A stretch of DNA of 64,000 bases from Hygrocybe punicea (lineage: Eukaryota; Basidiomycota; Agaricomycetes; Agaricales; Hygrophoraceae), in assembly GCA_963556145.1 (NCBI GenBank), contig OY744464.1, positions 7,973,508 to 8,037,507 on the forward strand, given 5' to 3'. The position numbers and the translations under genes were made by a program. The notes beneath the pieces are model-generated. The model was not told the DNA's origin and did not search any database. It saw only the letters and a list, made by a program, of their open reading frames with translations. Below are positions 1 through 9,833 of this stretch, piece after piece (within the stretch, counting starts at the first letter, position 1; every line of letters starts with the position of its first letter).

Positions 1-118
1 TTTTGTAGCCCTGTGAATAATTGTGAAACCGTGTGACTGCTGACTTTTTAACTGTGGGAATTTGTTGTCCCAATCAGCAAGAATAATAAGACAGCCAGAT
101 CAAAGCTGCCATATTCGT
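1..118. repeat. Left inverted-repeat end of a possible 20-kb element
   Basis: The first ~118 bases, read on the other strand, align with 20203-20310. Shared blocks include GGGACAACAAATT and CAGTCACACGGTTTCA, with scattered mismatches and a small indel. The orientation is inverted, as expected for terminal repeats. The outer tip lies before the window start, so the true end cannot be seen. The pair could instead be two independent copies of a dispersed repeat. Confidence 0.5.
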
Positions 119-284
119 ACCTGTGAGGTTGTCAGTTGAGCATATCGACAAATGATATTTTGTATGTCAGCAGTCATGTAAAAATGCCATTAGAGAATTG
201 ATGTTTCTTGACTCTTTCCTATTGGCTGCAAGAGAATTCCACTACCATGTACATCCAATGTAACAGATTTTGACGACTTTTATT

Positions 285-860
285 GTATGGCTTCAATTTC
301 TAATGACCAGCAATGCACTACCAAACAGTCCAAACACTGTTTGACAAGGGTGTGGGATTCATGTTGTTTGCATTTATTTTCCTATCAAGTAGTCCTAAAA
401 CAGTTGTACATCCATCTACAGCATAATGGACACTTGAGAGTGACATTGGTTGTATTGATTGTCATATCCCTTTGTATCAGGGATAATCATCTATAGCATA
501 TTTGACAGGTGTTGATAGGTTTGTTGCAATTATTTAATTTCTAATGGCCAGCAAAGTACTGTCGAACAGTTGTCAAACAGGCCGAATACTGTTTGACAAG
601 GGTGTGGGAGCCTGTTACACATTTTTTTGGCCTTTATTTTCCTCCCAACTGACCATGACATATTTGTACAACCAATGCCAGCATAGTTAACACATGGGCA
701 GGTCTTGATTATCTTACCCACTGGCCACAAGAGGAATCTGCAACCATCTACACTCTATTTGGTAGATGTCTCTGTTGAACAGGTCGAAAGCTGTTTGGCA
801 AGTATGTGAGAGTTGCTACATATTTAATCTTCTTGCTAATTGGATATTTGTTCTACTTAG
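285..860. repeat. Degenerate ~250-bp tandem repeats
   Basis: A segment at 285-440 recurs at about 533-690 and weakly at 715-850. Recognisable shared pieces are TTTCTAATG(A/G)CCAGCAA and CTGTTTGACAAGGGTGTGGG. The 14-mer TTGTCAAACAGGCC at 570-583 occurs inverted at 19838-19851 inside the tandem array near the other inverted-repeat end. This fits subterminal repeats of one large element. No gene is visible here. Confidence 0.45.
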
Positions 861-1106
861 TGAATGGGTGAATGGCATGGGTATGGGTAAACCCATGGTT
901 TTTGCCATGGGTTTAGCCACGGGTCCAGGTCCAGGTCACACTTTTGTGACCTGTGGCTGTACCTGTACCCACGATGGGTAACCCATGACTACAGGTCACA
1001 CAAGTGATGCGTTGTATTCAAGTTGAACGTGATGCATTGAATGACAAGGCAGAGACCAGTATGAAGCTGGTCTCTGCTAAAGGTAAGTTGTTTTCTTTCT
1101 TTTACA

Positions 1107-1732
1107 CACACTGGGCAAAAATGCCTTTTTGTAGTCTACAAATAGCTTGAAAATATAATCCAAAAAACTAAATTTGGACATATCAAAATGGCTTCTCCAA
1201 TAGATAAATAAAGTCCATATTTTCTATTGACTTTGGAGAGCACGGAATAGATTACCAAAATAATAGATAAATATTGTATTTGAGTTCTGATGCAGGAAAG
1301 AATTTTTGTATACCCTACATTATGCACAAATTTCCGACTTTGTAGAGACAAAAAGATCAACTTTGAAGCTCTTCAAATACAAAAGGCCGGATTGCCATAT
1401 GGGGAACCGGTATTTCCCCATATGGTATTTTCGGTTCCCCATATGGCAATCCAGCCTTGTGTATTTGAAGAGCTTCGAAGTTGATCTTTTTGTCTCTACA
1501 AAGTCAGAAATTTGTGCATAATTTAGAGTATACAAAAATTCTTTCCTGCATAAGAACTCAAATACAATATTTATCTATTATTTTGGTAATCTATTCCGTG
1601 CTCTCCAAAGTCAATAGAAAATATGGACTTTATTTATCTATTGGAGAAGCCATTTTGATATGCCCAAATTTTGTTTTTTGGATTATTTTCAAGCTATTTG
1701 TAGACTACAAAAAGGCATTTTTGCCCAGTGTG
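1107..1732. repeat. Near-perfect 626-bp palindrome (foldback element)
   Basis: The left arm from CACACTGGGCAAAAATGCC is mirrored by the right arm ending GGCATTTTTGCCCAGTGTG, and the arms match almost base for base to a centre near 1419, where CCATATGGGG motifs meet. Only occasional substitutions separate the arms. Open frames on both strands here are mirror images and are not genes. No clear target duplication is visible, so it may be a nested foldback insertion or an internal amplification of the hAT element. Confidence 0.85.
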
Positions 1733-1830
1733 ACATCATTACTTACAAAATTTACAGATATAACTACAGCTTCACCCAAGAAATGCAAACGCAAATGCAG
1801 ATGCAAACGGCCATGATGAAAACGACGATG

Positions 1831-2098
1831 ATGCAAATTATGACAACTAAAATGACAACGATCACAACAGTGACAGTGAGTGCAAGGGCCATGGTGGCAA
1901 CGCCAAGCAAAGTAAGCCCAGGGGAGTGGTGCACCCACCCCCTGGTCACCAGGTGAGTCAACGATGCAAACGATGACGACTAAAATGACGACAATGACAA
2001 CGACAACAGTGACAGTGAGCGCAAGGGCCACAGTGGCAATGCCAAGCAAAGCAAGCCTGGGGGAGTGGTGCACCCACCCCCCGGTTGCCAGGTGAGTC
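1831..2098. repeat. 133-bp tandem duplication
   Basis: Copy 1 begins at 1831 and copy 2 at 1964. Both contain ACTAAAATGAC, a CAACAGTGACAGTGAG block and GGGGAGTGGTGCACCCACCC, and both end in AGGTGAGTC. The duplication lies wholly inside the hAT element. Confidence 0.8.
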
Positions 2099-2728
2099 TA
2101 TGACGAATCTATCATTTCATTCGTTTGCCATTTACTGGCAATTCCCCCAGCCCAGGACCACTGTTAACAACTACGGCCCACACATCCAATGATGCAGCCT
2201 CCACCTGCCTGTTGATATGTCTGGATCAGCACACCATGCTGTTCCACCTCGCGAACACACGGCGACACGTCAATTGATGTGCATCCGGTGTCGTGGGTCA
2301 AATAGGTGGCATGGGCTGGCAAAAGTAAAAGAGACCTGAGGGTTACCTGCCATGGGTACAGGTCCCGGGTAACCATTGGCTTGGAATGTGAGTACCCGCA
2401 ACAAAACCCATACCCCAAGGGCGGGTATGGGTTTTCAACAAGTACAGGTATGGGTACCCCTGGAATTACCCAGGGGTTACCTGTGCCATTCACTAGTTCT
2501 ACTTATTTGATAAATATTGTGTGGAGGTTTGTTTTGTATCAGTATTGTGTTTTTGATTATCAATATTATTGATGTTGTCTTATATGCTTTTCATCTGAAA
2601 TGTGAAATATTGACTAATAATTGGTGAAGAGATAAATTGTCCTAAAAATACAAATACGGGTTTGTAATATCCACAAGGTACTTGTAGAAAACACTCAAAA
2701 ACATGTCTGTGAGAGATCTAAGTGGAGC

Positions 2729-4539
2729 TCAAGCTGATTTTGTGCCTTGTTTCATGTTTGACCACAAGCTTGTAGTGTGATATCTTTCAACCTCATTCAC
2801 AAAATAGCAAACTTGGTTGGTTTCTGAATCAATAACGAGTGAAATGTCCATCTGACAGAATACACTCATGGAAGGTTTTCCACCAATCACACTTGACTTG
2901 ATGGCGTACAGGCCCTTGTATGTGTTTTGGACAAAGTCGAAGAATTGCTGTTTGCCTTGGTCTCTAATCACCATGGAACCTTTGTCCGGATTGCAAACAT
3001 CTATCTTCAGAAGAATCCCTTGCATTTGGAATGATCTTCAACAGGATGAGAAGTGATCAATACATGACCTGAGAAAAGGCATGTATATGTACTTCAATAC
3101 CTCTAAAGAATAAAATGATGTTGCAATGTCCCATTTCCATGATTTTGTCTCCTTGTTGTAATGTGTGTATACTGTATAAATGTCCTGTCTACCAACTAAA
3201 CACACCCACCATTCTCCAATTTTGGCGAGTGGCTCAACATAGGTTTGACCAAACCAATGCAAACTGGGAACTTCACTATTTTGACGCATATAGTCCCAAT
3301 TATGTCTTGGATCACCTGAGAATAAGACGTGGTGGCCGGTGTCGCTGTGTGTTCTTTTCAACACAATATTCAGGGGAAAAGGTTCACCATCTCTTAATAA
3401 TCTAGCTTGTGGTCGTATCGTGTGTGTTTTTGTAAAGGCTATGTGGAGCAAGTTTTGGATCTGCATCCATTTCATATGAATGGTGTTCATTTGTTTCAGT
3501 GGTGGCCACACATGGACTGTTTGACAAAGCTCCTCAATTCCAGCCAAGAAATTTGACACATTTTGCAATGTTATCCCATATTGATTACCACTTTAATTGA
3601 TTAAATCAAATGAAAGTCAGATTGTAATAATTGACATCTCTCATGTATGACATTCCCATGTCAACTCCACCCAAGACACAATCAACCAATGCGAACTGTT
3701 CCCATGTTTCACTTTTGTGTTGGTATTGTAGCATGGCATCATGGAATTCAGGCCAAAACATGTATTCAATGTGGAAGCGCTGTTTATGGGTATCATTGCA
3801 TCTCCAATAGTGGATTTGCAAGGCAACATAAACCTATTCATTATAAAATATGCTTCAGGTTTCATATTATCTAGACTGCTACAAAAGGATACAAACCCAT
3901 TCTTGGATGCATACAGCATGACGACTCTTGTGGTTCTTGATGTTGTGTATATATCCATTAAGATGTGAAAGGGTCTCATATTCTTCCTTCGAAATTGTGG
4001 TCATAACAAAGGCCAGATCGTTGGTTGCTGTGGCTTTGTTGCCAACATATGTTGTGGGGTCAAGAACAAAAAGAATTTGGAAGACTCAATTATTGTTGGG
4101 AATTGGCATTATTGTGGTTATCGATGTATTATCTATTTCCATATCAGAACTGAGTGAAGGTGTACGTGAAGTTAGTGGTGGCAAAAGTGACAGTTCCTGG
4201 ATTGTAGCATCTCAGACACCCTGATAATTGTCTGGCCTAGACACATAGACTGTGGGCAGATTCCAGATGAAATGCAGTTTGGATGTTTGACTGCTGAAGC
4301 GCAATCTCGCTGACAGGAACTCCCTTCCTTCTTCCAAAGGATGGTTTGTGTCTGTAGTGATTCACATCTTCATCCTGGGCAGATATGAGCGCAAACTTCA
4401 TAGCCAGATTCCCTATGAGTTTTAGGCATGTTTGGAAACTACAAAAATTGATAGGATGTGAGAGGTCTGATAAAACGAGCACTAAAATAGTAGTATACAT
4501 AGTTGTGTTGTAAGGTGTCTTGTTGGGTGGGAAGTGCAT
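2729..4539 (-). pseudogene. Degraded hypothetical gene, several exon-like blocks
   Basis: On the minus strand several protein-like stretches follow each other in different frames: about 4440-4237 (NHYRHKPSFGRRKGVPVSE), 3821-3606 (FWPEFHDAMLQYQHKSETWE), 3568-3038 (the longest, 176 codons, rich in W/Y/H, with FSGDPRHNWDYM and IGEWWVCLVGRQDIYTVYTH) and 3025-2729 (ends SLWSNMKQGTKSA). The composition is clearly more coding-like than the opposite strand. I recognise no family or motif. In-frame stops lie between blocks near 3900-4230, and I could not join all blocks by convincing splice sites, so it may be a decayed gene or a multi-exon gene I cannot resolve. It lies between the hAT and pogo-like elements. 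Confidence 0.45.
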
Positions 4540-5863
4540 GAGAGAAAGGTTATCGAGGTTTGATCAAGTTGCCGATTATTAAATGACATTTATCTGAGTC
4601 ACATGACAATGATATCAACAAGTAAAGCATCATACAAATTTAGAATTACACCTATCGAATGTATTTGGGAAGTTTGATGTCTGTCTGAGTGATTCTTTTG
4701 TTGATATTGTCACTAACTGCATTACACAAGCTAAATATATCTTTTAAGCAATATCTGACAGATCCTCAGTAAATAAAACCTTTCAATGGAGATACATAGT
4801 CCAATCATCTGAAATATGCCCCATTTTCAGCATTGCACCACTGTGTTCTTAATAGTTGTTCAATACACTTACTTAATCTTATTACTCGATTTTAAACATA
4901 TAATATCTTATACATATACTATATTCTTCAATGAAGCTCAACACCTGAAGTTGCATGAATGCCAGCTCAATGAAATTGGAGGAGAACAAATCTTATTATT
5001 TGGTATGAATTCAAATTAATATGTTAGTAGTGACTGTCAAGCGATCAAACGACTGGTCCGAGGCAACACAAGAGAGATGGTTGAGACAGGCCATGGAATG
5101 GCGTGAGGCCTGTCTGAGACATGAAATTGAAGGGTATGTTCTAGAAAATTGTTGTAGGTTGATGGCTAATAATTCACAACAGGGTTATCTTAGTTGTCAT
5201 TGGTTTTGCATTAGGATTTGCATTGGCAATATGGAGGTCGAGGTTAGAGTAAACGAATAAAAAGATCTGATCGATATTCTGCAGGAATATATGGCGTTTG
5301 GCCAGTATAATAACATGGGTACTGGTTCCAGTCACCTTTGTGTGAACCTGACTAAAATACTACAATCTATCATTACAGTTCAAACCTGTCTGGCAATATT
5401 ATGGGAATACATAATCCTCTAGAACATTGATGCTGATGTAGTTCAGATATCACAAAGGGAGTAGAAAATATGGCATTTAGTTGAACAATTACTGAATTTA
5501 TATTGATATAGTTCATCAAATGTCAGTTGAACCAGCTCAGTATTACAACTTTTGAAGGATGTAGTATCATCATCATATCAATATTATAGAGGCATTTGAA
5601 AATCACTTATATCGGAATTTAAGACTGGGCAAATTCATTAGTCTATACATGGCTTGTCGAACAGGCCGTACAGGTGTTTGGCATGTTTGTCAAGCATTTG
5701 GTAAGTTATTCTATTGTCAATTGAAATGTTTAATCCTAAAACCATAGTAATGTAGTTAACCAAATGTCAACTGAACAAGTCAATTTAATAATATTTGACA
5801 ACATTGTTGTGGTCACAATGACATTGGTATAATACAATTACAGAGGTATTTAAAATTCACTTA
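4540..5863. other. AT-rich spacer with weak repeats, no firm gene
   Basis: The sequence is AT-rich. A short exon-like stretch on the plus strand (about 5040-5133, TQERWLRQAMEWREACLRHE) precedes a GTATGT donor-like site, but no partner exon could be assigned. The block at about 5510-5610 recurs degenerately at 5752-5863 (both end in TTT.AAAATCACTTA-type sequence). The second copy is cut by the pogo-like element. Confidence 0.35.
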
Positions 5864-7206
5864 CTGTAGGTAACTGTATGGTGGCAACGGCCAGATTTGT
5901 CAAAAATTGTGTGACGACCCGCCCCAATGCAACAAAGTGCCGGTGACGTGTGACTTAGCAACAACTGGGTGGTGGCACTGCGGAGTGGCAGGCAGAAGTT
6001 TTGTGGCAGCTTTGTGGCAGCGATATATACATTGTACAAACGCTGCCTGTCTTTTATCCAGCAATGAGTAAACGACCAGCGAAAGGGCCTTCTGCAGCAA
6101 TAATAACTGCTGTGGACCACCTTGGAAACCTGCTCAAGAATCTCCCTCAAAACCTTCCTGTCCCGAAATCTGTACCCGAGGCAAAATATCAGTTCTACCT
6201 AGATGAAGATGACATCAAAGAGGAAGGACTTTACTATGCGCTGAACCGCCGACTCGAAATCTGCTTTGAGACCCACAAGAACCCAGAGATTCGTTTTGAA
6301 GAGCATGGCAATCACTTGCAAGGCCTCATAGCCATCCTGAAGCAAGTTATCAAAGGAGATCCAGCCCAACGAGAGTTCATTCAAGCTCACTGGATTGATA
6401 GACTTGTCAAAAGTGCAAAAGCAAGCGGTGCCAAAATTCCTGACAAACGGTGATGTGTATCCCCATGAATTTCAGATTTTTTACTGAATCTTGATCAGTG
6501 CTGTGGCAAAACAAAAGCAATCCGATGAAATGGTGAGCAAGAGCTCCAAAAAGATCTGCACACATATTCCGATGCAAGAGAACGAGGCGATGATCATCAG
6601 TGATAGCAGTGATGAAGCTGAGACAGTTCTCACATGCACCGGCACTGCAGATCTGCTGCCACGACAACCCATTCCCATCCGACTAAAGCAAATGACGTTT
6701 GACGACTGGAAATGGAAGGTGTTGAACAGCGATGAGAAATTGGAGCAAATGCACAGGGATGCCATGGCCGAGCGGGGAATATGACAGATTCTAGCTGAGA
6801 AAAAGGAACGGCAGGAAAACAAACAACAAGAGAAGAAAAGAAGCAACGCACGAGAAAGGAAGCGTAAATCCCAGGCTTTGAAAAAGAAGAAAGCATTGGA
6901 GGCTGAAACATCTGACGTGCAGCTCTGTAGAGTCAATGACGTGCTGATATCTCAGGATCACCATGACAGCACAGGCATCAATAATCTGGCTCACCATTCA
7001 CGACCGGGAGTGGACTGGAGAAAAGAGCGCAATGGAAGGAACAATGGCAAAGTGGTTCCAACAAACACATGACGCACAAATTGGTACCATCCCTTCTTAT
7101 GGATTCACATCGCACAGGTTGCAAAAAAGGGCCTGTGGTCAGCACGAAACATGGAGACAATTCTTCGATGTGAAGATCCACACCAGTTCAACAAATTGCA
7201 TGCCGG

Positions 7207-7445
7207 TGTAGAGATTGATATCTCTCTGTGTGCGTATTCTCTTATTTTCTATTGTTACAGTTTACCTTATCTTCTTTACAATCCCACTTCACCATTTCTT
7301 CACCACAGTCCATTTATAGATACTATACAGTACCTATATAGTGGCTTGTGTACATAGTTACAAACAAGTTGAGTTTTGGGTTTTGATCCCACTGACAACG
7401 GACTCGCACAACGAATCCGCGCCTACCCAGGCTGCGTTCACCACA
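7207..7445 (+). repeat. 5' LTR of element copy 1
   Basis: The LTR begins TGTAGAGATTGATATC and ends GTTCACCACA (TG...CA). It contains TATA-like runs (CTATACAGTACCTATATAG near 7322-7341) that may serve as promoter. It is identical to the 3' LTR except for C/T in CCGCGCC versus CCGTGCC near the end. Confidence 0.9.
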
Positions 7446-7622
7446 TCTGGAGCCCACCACGAGGACTGTCAAGCTCACTTCACCTTTCCCTCTTTGCCTT
7501 TGCCAATTTTGGCATTTTACACCTCTTTCTGGCAGCAACAGCGCCCCATAGCCAACAGTGCGCCATATTCGGCAGCATTTCAAGCCTCTCCAGTCGCTCA
7601 GCAACTCCTAGGCCCATTTCCA

Positions 7623-9446
7623 ATGATTCCGACACCTATGTATGGTTATTTCGTACCAGTCGCACCTCCAGGGCTGCAGCACTCGGCCTTTTGGCCTTTT
7701 TGTCACGGCGTCACGGCCATGTCACATGGTGTTCAACATGCCCACCCCTTCGCATTTCCGTTTATTTACACTAGTCCTGCCCCCCACACGCGTTTAAACA
7801 CCACCAACGGACTCGGAAGACGACCCCCCACAGATCCCGCTCGAAGAACCGCCCCCGGAAAGCCCCAGAACGGCCGCAACGAACCCGTCCAACATGGAGC
7901 GCGTCTCGCGCAGGAAACAAGTAACGGAGACCCAGTAGTCGAAGGAAAGTGTGCGCATTGCAACGGCTGTTGCATGTGCAGTCCCAGGTACGCCCCTCCT
8001 CGCCGTTTCCGCGGTTCCCGTGCAGGAAAACGCATCCGCGCACGCCAACGCAACGTTAACACGCGTATCGACGCGTCCCCCCTCGTTTCCGGCTCAAATG
8101 GCCCCCCGTTTGCACCTACGGACACGCTGTCATCCCCGGAGGCGAACCGTGATGCGCCCCTACCGTTTGTGCCCTCGCCAGCCTCAGGACGACCCGCCCA
8201 CGCGCCCCAACGCATCGAAAACATGCGTATCGACACAACCACCTCCGTTTCACCCTTGTTTCGCCCGCCATCACCGTCTACGCCCTCGCCGTTGTCCCAA
8301 GAGGCCAGCCGTGACATGCCCCCACCGTTTGAGCCCGCGTCGTCCCCAGGAATCCGAGCTAGCGCCCCACAGACGCCATTTTCAACATCGGCCCCTGTTT
8401 CTGCCCCCATTCCACTCCCATTTCGCCTGCCGTCAGCGTCTACGCCCTCTCCGTCGTCCCTGGATGCAAGCCACGACGTACACCCGTCGTTTGAACACGC
8501 ACCATCCCCAGGAAAACGCCTCCGCGCGCACCCAAGGCCGATTTCCACGCGTCCCGGCGCGTCTGCCTCCGTTTCACCCCCGTTTCGCCCCGCATTCGCG
8601 TCCATGGCCTCGACGTCGTCCCTAGAGGTGAACCGTTACACGCCCCCGCCGTCTGTCCCTGCGCCGTCTCCAGAAAACCATGCCGACACTCAACGGACGT
8701 CATTTTCGACCTGTCCCAGCGTATCCGCCCTCGTTTCACCCTTGTGTCGCCAGCCGTCCACGTCTCCGCCCTCGCCGTCGTCCCCAGAGGCCATCCGTGA
8801 CACGCCCCCGCCGTCTGAGCCCCCGCCGTCCCCAGAAACCCGCGCCAGCCCCAAACATACCTTGTTTTTGACCAATTCCACCACATCCGCCCCCGTTCCG
8901 CTCTCGTTTCGACCCCCGGCAGCCGCGTACCACCGCCAGGACCCCCATATCACCCTCCGTGACGCCGTACAAGCCGCCCCCGCCGCGTTCGAGCCCCCAA
9001 CGCCGTCCCACATCGCCCCACCATTGGCCGCTGCATTCCATCATCCAGGACCAATGCCGGACCCACGGACCAGCCCCTATGCCCACCTTCATGCCCCCAC
9101 ACCTCTGTACGGCCCCCTCCCGTCCCAAATGAGTCTGGCCCTGTCCCTCTTCGATGCCCCCAACACACCACGTCACCCGCTACCCCAGTCAACCCCGCAC
9201 GCCCACAATCCACCCCATGGAGCCTTGCAGGCCCATTTGGTAGCCCATACCACGACCCCATGCTCGACTCCATCCTGCTATGCCCATGCACTGCCGCTCC
9301 ATGATGACATACCCACTGCAACCCTGTGTGCTCTCGAGTCAGCATTGTTATCTCTTAAGGCCGTCAAAGCTCTGGAGCAAAAGTTGGTAAAGTTGGTTGA
9401 TCGGTTGGAGAAGTTGGAAGATTATGTGTTGGAAGATTCTTGCTGA
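7623..9446 (+). CDS. Proline-rich LTR-element ORF with Cys cluster and C-terminal coiled coil
   Basis: 607 codons from the first ATG (7623). The open frame extends upstream into the LTR, but no earlier ATG exists. The protein is rich in P, S, A and T. A compact cysteine cluster CAHCNGCCMC lies at residues 110-119, followed by a basic stretch. Residues ~165-435 are about five ~54-residue repeats (each with ST.SP.SS.EA.RD..P.FEP and SVS....PFR-type pieces). The last ~40 residues form leucine heptads (KALEQKLVKLVDRLEKLEDY), a probable coiled coil. I recognise no family. It replaces gag-pol within the LTRs, so a gag-like or RNA-binding role is conceivable but only inferred. The minus-strand copy starts at the homologous ATG and is intact too. 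Confidence 0.7.
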   Translation: MIPTPMYGYFVPVAPPGLQHSAFWPFCHGVTAMSHGVQHAHPFAFPFIYTSPAPHTRLNTTNGLGRRPPTDPARRTAPGKPQNGRNEPVQHGARLAQETSNGDPVVEGKCAHCNGCCMCSPRYAPPRRFRGSRAGKRIRARQRNVNTRIDASPLVSGSNGPPFAPTDTLSSPEANRDAPLPFVPSPASGRPAHAPQRIENMRIDTTTSVSPLFRPPSPSTPSPLSQEASRDMPPPFEPASSPGIRASAPQTPFSTSAPVSAPIPLPFRLPSASTPSPSSLDASHDVHPSFEHAPSPGKRLRAHPRPISTRPGASASVSPPFRPAFASMASTSSLEVNRYTPPPSVPAPSPENHADTQRTSFSTCPSVSALVSPLCRQPSTSPPSPSSPEAIRDTPPPSEPPPSPETRASPKHTLFLTNSTTSAPVPLSFRPPAAAYHRQDPHITLRDAVQAAPAAFEPPTPSHIAPPLAAAFHHPGPMPDPRTSPYAHLHAPTPLYGPLPSQMSLALSLFDAPNTPRHPLPQSTPHAHNPPHGALQAHLVAHTTTPCSTPSCYAHALPLHDDIPTATLCALESALLSLKAVKALEQKLVKLVDRLEKLEDYVLEDSC

Positions 9447-9594
9447 TTGGATTTTTTTTCTCTCTTTCTTTCTTTCTTTTTCTTTGCTCTGTTATGTGTT
9501 GTCCCTTCCCTCCCTCCCCACTTTTTCCCATGTGTTTCCTTATTCCTTGCCTTGCATGAGACTGAGGACAGTCTCTATTAGTGTCCCTAGTGGA

Positions 9595-9833
9595 TGTAGA
9601 GATTGATATCTCTCTGTGTGCGTATTCTCTTATTTTCTATTGTTACAGTTTACCTTATCTTCTTTACAATCCCACTTCACCATTTCTTCACCACAGTCCA
9701 TTTATAGATACTATACAGTACCTATATAGTGGCTTGTGTACATAGTTACAAACAAGTTGAGTTTTGGGTTTTGATCCCACTGACAACGGACTCGCACAAC
9801 GAATCCGTGCCTACCCAGGCTGCGTTCACCACA
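9595..9833 (+). repeat. 3' LTR of element copy 1
   Basis: This is a 239-bp direct repeat of 7207-7445. The preceding bases (TGTCCCTAGTGGA) are not a good polypurine tract. The transposase frame resumes directly after it at 9838. Confidence 0.9.

Larger units (their letters stand above)
858..2495. mobile_element. hAT-type non-autonomous transposon (1638 bp)
   Basis: The element starts TAGTGAATGG and ends CCATTCACTA, giving perfect 10-bp terminal inverted repeats. It is flanked on both sides by the 8-bp direct repeat GTTCTACT (850-857 and 2496-2503). An 8-bp target duplication with a TAG-type terminus is the signature of the hAT superfamily (Ac-like). Subterminal DNA is crowded with ACCCATGG and GGTCACA-type motifs in both orientations. 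No transposase is encoded, so it would need a hAT transposase from elsewhere. It contains a nested 626-bp palindrome and a 133-bp tandem duplication. Confidence 0.85.
7207..9833 (+). mobile_element. Short LTR element carrying one proline-rich ORF (copy 1)
   Basis: Two direct LTRs of 239 bp (7207-7445 and 9595-9833, TGTAGAG...CACCACA) differ at one position that I can see, so insertion is recent. The 4-bp CCGG flanks both ends (7203-7206 and 9834-9837). The sequence after the 5' LTR (TCTGGAGCCCACCACGAGG) could be a tRNA primer site, because a tRNA 3' end reading ...GGGCTCCA would pair from TGGAGCCC. No gag, protease, reverse transcriptase, RNase H or integrase is present in the 2.1-kb interior, so movement would depend on another retrotransposon. 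The single long ORF is at 7623-9446. Confidence 0.88.

Noticed and set aside
1136..1816. Similar open frames on both strands
   Set aside because: They are the two arms of the 626-bp palindrome translated twice.
7341..7622. Upstream extension of the LTR-element ORF into the 5' LTR (701 codons)
   Set aside because: It begins at GTG, has no ATG before 7623, and copy 2 starts at the homologous ATG.
8440..9345. Long minus-strand open frames opposite the 607-codon ORF
   Set aside because: They are GC-rich shadows of the proline-rich ORF; the same shadows appear opposite copy 2 (30321-31160).
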